DNA from: SIG565 sp045651765
GTDB lineage: Bacteria; Bacillota; Clostridia; Oscillospirales; Acutalibacteraceae
Reading direction: 5' to 3'
Assembly (NCBI GenBank): GCA_045651765.1
Contig: JAZRSY010000015.1
Location: 54,364-118,363, forward strand
Length of the DNA stretch: 64,000 bases
Part shown: positions 60,648 to 64,000 of the stretch, piece after piece
Layout of the letters: each line of letters starts with the position of its first letter
Position numbering within the stretch: position 1 is the first letter of the stretch
Program-made: the position numbers and the translations under genes
The notes under the pieces: model-generated
What the model was told of the DNA's origin: nothing
Database searches by the model: none
Seen by the model: only the letters and a program-made list of their open reading frames with translations

Positions 60648-61664
60648 CTATGATGAATCGAGATACCATTTCTTGACTTTTTTGTTGGTATCTCGTAAAG
60701 TTATAATTGTAGAGAGCAGGTGCTGTTTGCATATAGTACATTCTCTATTCTTCTTTCTTTGTAAATTCAAAATCGTGGTGCAAACATTAACTTTGAGAAC
60801 AATTGGAACTTCGCAGGAATAAGGACAAATGCCCCGTGCTTTCAACTTATGCGTTACTTTAAGTTGCCATCTTCTTTGTTTTTTATCATCAAAGGATGGA
60901 CGGTCATTCATTTGTTTGAGGGTTTCTTTTTCGGTAGGAGTTAATACCTTTGCCTGTAAAGAGAATTTGTGCAATTCTCGGCGGTTTAGAATTCTTTTAT
61001 CGAGTGCATATATAGATAAGACATTGTTCCATACTTTTTCAATTGTAACTTGTCTTGAAAGAATTTCATTTAGATTAGGACGGTATCCTAAAATGTTGGT
61101 GACCATCTTTTTATCCATTTGAAACTCAAAGCGAACCGTGGGGTTCATATCTTGTCGTTTCTTCTTATCTTTATCTTTTCGGTAAACACGAAACCCTCTA
61201 CCTTTTCGTGTCTGGGAAGTAAGACCTGTATTGTAGTTAAATCTTTTTTCGTACCCTAATGGTAAAATTTTGTTCGAGAATGCCGCAAGTTCATTTGCGG
61301 TTTTTTCATTATCACAAACAAAGTCTCGGTTGATGTCTAACCGACAAACTAAAAAATCGGATAATTTTACATTGGTGATACCGAGTTCGTCTGATATAAC
61401 CTTTAATATTGTTTTCTTAACAATATTAGATTTATCAAAACTATATGCTATGGCATTGTCGCCATTTTGAATTCTTGAAGCCGAGAATGAAAGTGTAAGC
61501 GAATGTGTAAAGTAATACCTTATATAAATTGTCGCTCCGTTTGGCAATGTCACCAATTTGTATATAAAAGCGGTTCCTTTGTCAGAAACATCTGCCTCCC
61601 AGTCAATTGTTCTTTCACTCGGTTCAATATACATTGGAATAGATACATTGATTGTATCTAACAT
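60648..61664 (-). CDS. Rolling-circle replication initiator, phage/plasmid II/X (G2P) type
   Basis: The 338-residue protein contains VCRLDINRDF, then GYEKRFNYNTGLTSQ and TVRFEFQMDKKMV, a combination I recognise from gene II/X replication proteins of filamentous phages and related plasmids. These nick one strand with a Tyr and start rolling-circle replication. The C-terminus has Cys pairs (ICPYSC, CTIC). I start at the ATG at 61664 behind AAGGAGG; the GTG three codons before overlaps the site. It may belong to an inovirus-like or plasmid-like integrative element. Confidence 0.7.
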   Translation of the reverse strand: MLDTINVSIPMYIEPSERTIDWEADVSDKGTAFIYKLVTLPNGATIYIRYYFTHSLTLSFSASRIQNGDNAIAYSFDKSNIVKKTILKVISDELGITNVKLSDFLVCRLDINRDFVCDNEKTANELAAFSNKILPLGYEKRFNYNTGLTSQTRKGRGFRVYRKDKDKKKRQDMNPTVRFEFQMDKKMVTNILGYRPNLNEILSRQVTIEKVWNNVLSIYALDKRILNRRELHKFSLQAKVLTPTEKETLKQMNDRPSFDDKKQRRWQLKVTHKLKARGICPYSCEVPIVLKVNVCTTILNLQRKKNRECTICKQHLLSTIITLRDTNKKVKKWYLDSS

Positions 61665-61896
61665 ATTTTTCACCTCCTTTGCACTGTTTTTTTCAAACGA
61701 TTAAACTATTTTTTGAAAAATTTCAAGTGCATCAAAAACGGCAATTTCTTAAAAGTTTTTAAGATTTGCGGGAATTTGATTTTTGAGAGACGAGAACCAT
61801 ATGTTTTTTGAAAATTTTTTCGCAAAAATAAATTTTAAAAAAATTTTGAGAGCCCGAAACTCAGAGATTTTTAAAAACTTTTTCATAAAAGAGCAA

Positions 61897-61926
61897 AACT
61901 CCGACATCGATTTCGTCGGAGTTTTT
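61897..61926 (+). terminator. Terminator-like hairpin
   Basis: AAACTCCGAC and GTCGGAGTTT flank an ATCGATTTC loop, with a T-run after it. No gene on the plus strand ends here, so it may end a small RNA. Confidence 0.7.
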
Positions 61927-61938
61927 TGTGTGTCAAAA

Positions 61939-62018
61939 TATGGTTATAGGTATAGTTAAAAATATGGTCCTAAATATGGTTATAAGTATGGTCCTAAATA
62001 TGGTTATAAGTATGGTCC
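61939..62018 (+). repeat. 24-base tandem repeat
   Basis: The unit TATGGTCC + TAAATATGGTTATAAG occurs twice exactly (61963-62010), followed by a third partial unit and preceded by a diverged one. Read in one frame it gives the eight-residue repeat MVLNMVIS. There is no ribosome binding site, so I treat it as noncoding. Confidence 0.75.
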
Positions 62019-62396
62019 GAGCACCTTCCGCCTGTTCGACAAACATAATTCTAAAAAAGAGAGATTTTTTGATAAAAACCTTAATTGTATTTTTAAAAAA
62101 ATACAATTAAATGTTTTTAAAAGCCATCCATTTTAAACATCAAATATAAGAGTTTTGCTTAAAAATATCAAAACAGTACCTTATATAGGGTAAAATGCCT
62201 TTTAATCGTCTGTAAAAATTTTTAATCGTTTGACGAAATTTTATAGTCGGGTAGAAAAATACTTTTGCCACCCAACCTCCCACTATTTTAATGCATTATG
62301 AAAGACGATTTTAAAATCGTATATTTTTAAAACATATGGCTGATTTTTCATAAACTGTGCGCTATAATTTAAACACTAAAAATAAGGAGTGTTTAA

Positions 62397-62912
62397 ATGA
62401 ATATCAATTCCAATTTATTTGAAGGCATTATCCACAATCTGAACACGGTTCTTGATACCGTCCCCGCACATCCTAAAACCGAAACCCGTGAATACGGTTA
62501 TTATGCAATGGACTGTTGTATGTCGGCACTTATGTCCTATTATCAATGCCCAGACCAATCCAAAAAGAACCCCAAAAAATTATTGTCCTCTGTTTTTGAT
62601 TGCGGAGTTATGATAAGAGCCCTTTGCGATAGCGAAAGGGACTTTGAGAAAAGGAATGCTCTCGTATACGACTTTTTTGAGAATTACGACCTGTGGAATG
62701 ATGGTTGGTTGGATAAACTGCTCTCTGACGATACGGTTCGCACAGATATTGAAAGTAGCCGAGAATTAACGATTGAAGAAACGAATTATCTATCTTACAA
62801 TAACTATGGTGTTGAAATTGCCGACAACGGCAAATTACAAGATATGATTACGGTGCTTGTTGCTGTATTTATGTTTGCCAGTAGAATTAAAACCGATTTT
62901 ATTAAAGTATAG
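62397..62912 (+). CDS. Protein of unknown function in the integrative element
   Basis: I do not recognise this 171-residue, acidic protein. It is largely helical, opens MNINSNLFEGIIHNLN, and has a Cys-containing ALMSYYQCPDQ region and repeated DLW/DDG acidic segments. No membrane segment is evident except perhaps VLVAVFMFAS near the end. AATAAGGAGTG precedes the ATG. It is the only plus-strand gene of the element, transcribed away from rep. Confidence 0.6.
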   Translation: MNINSNLFEGIIHNLNTVLDTVPAHPKTETREYGYYAMDCCMSALMSYYQCPDQSKKNPKKLLSSVFDCGVMIRALCDSERDFEKRNALVYDFFENYDLWNDGWLDKLLSDDTVRTDIESSRELTIEETNYLSYNNYGVEIADNGKLQDMITVLVAVFMFASRIKTDFIKV

Positions 62913-62985
62913 AATTGGCGGAGGGTTCGGGATTTTATTATTTGTAATTTTGTAAAAATAGAGTTTTGAAAATTATGCTGCATTT

Positions 62986-63031
62986 CATCTCTCAAAGTTC
63001 AAATACCCGTAAAATTGAAAACTTTTTTAAG
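62986..63031 (+). repeat. 46-base element repeat, copy 1
   Basis: CATCTCTCAAA, 21 variable bases, then AAAACTTTTTTAAG. It matches copy 2 in spacing and in both ends. Confidence 0.55.
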
Positions 63032-63092
63032 CATCACCATCAGGAAGATGGCAAAAAACATTTAAAACCTCATAAAAATTTGCGAAAAAATG

Positions 63093-63118
63093 TTGGCGGC
63101 CGCAGAATTGCGGTCGCC
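63093..63118. repeat. GC-rich hairpin in AT-rich DNA
   Basis: GGCGGCCGCA and TGCGGTCGCC pair with one mismatch across a four-base loop GAAT. It could be a replication origin, a single-strand origin or a structured RNA. Confidence 0.6.
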
Positions 63119-63352
63119 ATCTTTTCCCTTGGAGGGTGAAATGTTAAAAATAGTTTTTAAAATTATCAATTTTTAATTTTCTGGGGTTCAAATTCAATAA
63201 AATTTGCAAACTTTTTAAATATGATAGTATCAGTAAGAAAAAGTTTTTTAAATTACATTTATTCTCGTCTTTAAAAGATAAAAAAGTCGATTTTAGATTA
63301 AACTGATTATTGAAATTATAATATAAATAAGTTTTAAAAATTTTAGCCGACC

Positions 63353-63398
63353 CAATCTCTCAAAAATGAAAATGGCTTAATTTTAAAAACTTTTATAA
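63353..63398 (+). repeat. 46-base element repeat, copy 2
   Basis: AATCTCTCAAA, 21 variable bases, then AAAACTTTTATAAG, in register with copy 1. Related TTGAGAGACG + TTTTTAAAAACTTTTT blocks occur at 60068-60107 and 61779-61883. Confidence 0.55.
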
Positions 63399-63405
63399 GA
63401 AAAAC

Positions 63406-63435
63406 CTACCGTTCGGGGAAACGGTAGGTTTTATG
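63406..63435 (+). terminator. Terminator-like hairpin
   Basis: ACCTACCGTT and AACGGTAGGT flank CGGGGA, with a TTTT tail. It is 480 bases past the nearest plus-strand gene and may end a noncoding transcript. Confidence 0.7.
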
Positions 63436-63550
63436 CATCCCATTTTTTCAAAATATTATTAAAGAAGAAAATAAAACGAAAAATCCAAAAGCAGTAAGAC
63501 AGCATACCCCGATTGCTATGATTTAAGCATACGATATTATCTGCTTTAAA

Positions 63551-63862
63551 TCAAGAAACTTGACCGTGCTTATTCCTATCGATAATCATTTCAAATCCCA
63601 TCGAGACAAGCATTATGATACTTATTGTTCCTATGAAAAGCAGGTAATTAGACTGGGTGTAATCATTAATGTTGAGATATATAATACCAGCGGAAATAAC
63701 CGCCTGTAATGTCATCAGAAGCACCGCAAGCCACTTATGCTTCATATGAGAAGCAGCAAGTACACCGAGCATTAAAAGTCCAAAATATGCCGTCAGATTG
63801 CTTCTCATAATAACCGAAAAAAGAATAATTACATAAGGAACGAGAAAATAAACAATAGTCAT
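63551..63862 (-). CDS. Small four-helix membrane protein
   Basis: The 103-residue protein has four probable membrane segments (about 4-18, 24-38, 45-62 and 75-93) and a short basic tail (IIDRNKHGQVS). No family is recognised. AAAGGGGG precedes the ATG, immediately after the stop of the partial gene to its right, so they share an operon. In an element with a filamentous-phage-type Rep, a coat or assembly role is possible but unproven. Confidence 0.65.
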   Translation of the reverse strand: MTIVYFLVPYVIILFSVIMRSNLTAYFGLLMLGVLAASHMKHKWLAVLLMTLQAVISAGIIYLNINDYTQSNYLLFIGTISIIMLVSMGFEMIIDRNKHGQVS

Positions 63863-63874
63863 ATCGAACCCCCT

Positions 63875-64000
63875 TTAATAGACATTATAAATATAGTCCT
63901 CATAATAAATCTCGGCATAATAGTACATAGAGGTCTCTCCAATGTTCTTTACAGCCCTCCCATAGGGTTTATTTTTATTATACAGTGTTAGTGCCTCGGT
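63875..64000 (-). CDS. C-terminal end of an unknown protein, cut by the window edge
   Basis: A minus-strand frame is open from the window edge for 41 residues to a TAA at 63875-63877. The tail reads AVKNIGETSMYYYAEIYYED and is rich in Tyr. Its stop is 12 bases before the ATG of the membrane protein gene, in a normal operon layout. Too little remains to assign it. Confidence 0.55.
   Translation of the reverse strand, partial: TEALTLYNKNKPYGRAVKNIGETSMYYYAEIYYEDYIYNVY

Larger units (their letters stand above)
61665..62396. other. AT-rich noncoding region upstream of rep
   Basis: About 730 bases without a convincing gene. It contains the rep ribosome binding site, a second copy of TTTTTAAAAACTTTTT (61868-61883), a terminator hairpin at 61897-61926 and a 24-base tandem repeat at 61939-62018. 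A promoter-like stretch before 62397 ends in AATAAGGAGTG. Confidence 0.6.
62913..63550. other. Noncoding region with repeats in the integrative element
   Basis: About 640 bases with no gene. It carries two similar 46-base direct repeats (62986-63031 and 63353-63398), a GC-rich hairpin (63093-63118) and a terminator (63406-63435). Confidence 0.6.

Noticed and set aside
61928..62110. 60-codon frame with MVLNMVIS repeats
   Set aside because: It consists of the 24-base tandem repeat, starts inside a terminator tail and has no ribosome binding site.
60033..63400. CRISPR array from recurring AT-rich blocks
   Set aside because: Copies are imperfect, far apart and in both orientations; no cas genes are present.

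Overview
The window looks like a chromosome segment from a low-GC anaerobic Firmicute of the class Clostridia, probably an uncultured gut or rumen relative of the Oscillospirales. The evidence is an Rnf complex, ferredoxin-dependent 2-oxoacid oxidoreductases, FeoAB, four T-box leaders, strong AGGAGG ribosome binding sites and many short U-tailed terminators. No species can be named from the sequence alone.

Layout. 1-9.7 kb is core: the 3' part of glmM, a complete rnfCDGEAB operon, ung, a HAD phosphatase, feoAB and a small C39-like protein. Two tRNA-Ser genes (9.8-10.0 kb) precede a compact phage-derived block (10.9-23.6 kb). That block has holin, amidase, tail/receptor proteins, stabilisation protein, adaptor, portal, capsid, scaffold, terminase, a Cro-like protein and a cleavable S24 repressor, but no integrase or replication gene. 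Then come cysK and an aromatic-acid operon (ACT protein, paaK, a membrane protein, iorB, iorA, an acyl-CoA ligase) behind a T-box. 31.5-40.2 kb holds a lipoprotein, Na/Pi and DMT transporters, an ABC exporter, tsf-rpsB and guaB. 40.2-53.9 kb is a branched-chain amino acid block: a four-subunit 2-oxoacid:ferredoxin oxidoreductase, a P-loop ATPase, ilvE, two XRE-cupin-acyl-CoA ligase fusions, a TIM-barrel-acyl-CoA ligase fusion and a LeuA-like protein lacking catalytic residues, with three more T-boxes. Citrate synthase and yifB follow. From 57 kb there are two orphan tRNA-Ser(CGA) 5' halves, an intact tRNA-Ser(CGA), and an AT-rich integrative element (DNA-binding protein, tyrosine integrase, excisionase, II/X-family Rep, unknown genes) that runs off the right edge.

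How it fits together. T-boxes switch genes on when an amino acid is scarce, so the ligase + ferredoxin oxidoreductase + aminotransferase sets are better read as biosynthesis by reductive carboxylation (branched or aryl acid to acyl-CoA to 2-oxoacid to amino acid) than as fermentation. My tentative specifier reads are Val (GTA), Ile (ATC) and Leu (CTC) for the branched-chain block; the aromatic operon's T-box reads as Tyr (TAC) or Ile (ATT). Rnf would couple the ferredoxin pool to the ion gradient and NADH, and citrate synthase could feed 2-oxoglutarate/glutamate for transamination. This regulated acid-salvage network is the most interesting system in the window. The integrase-less mini-phage and the tRNA-half array with its AT-rich element come next.
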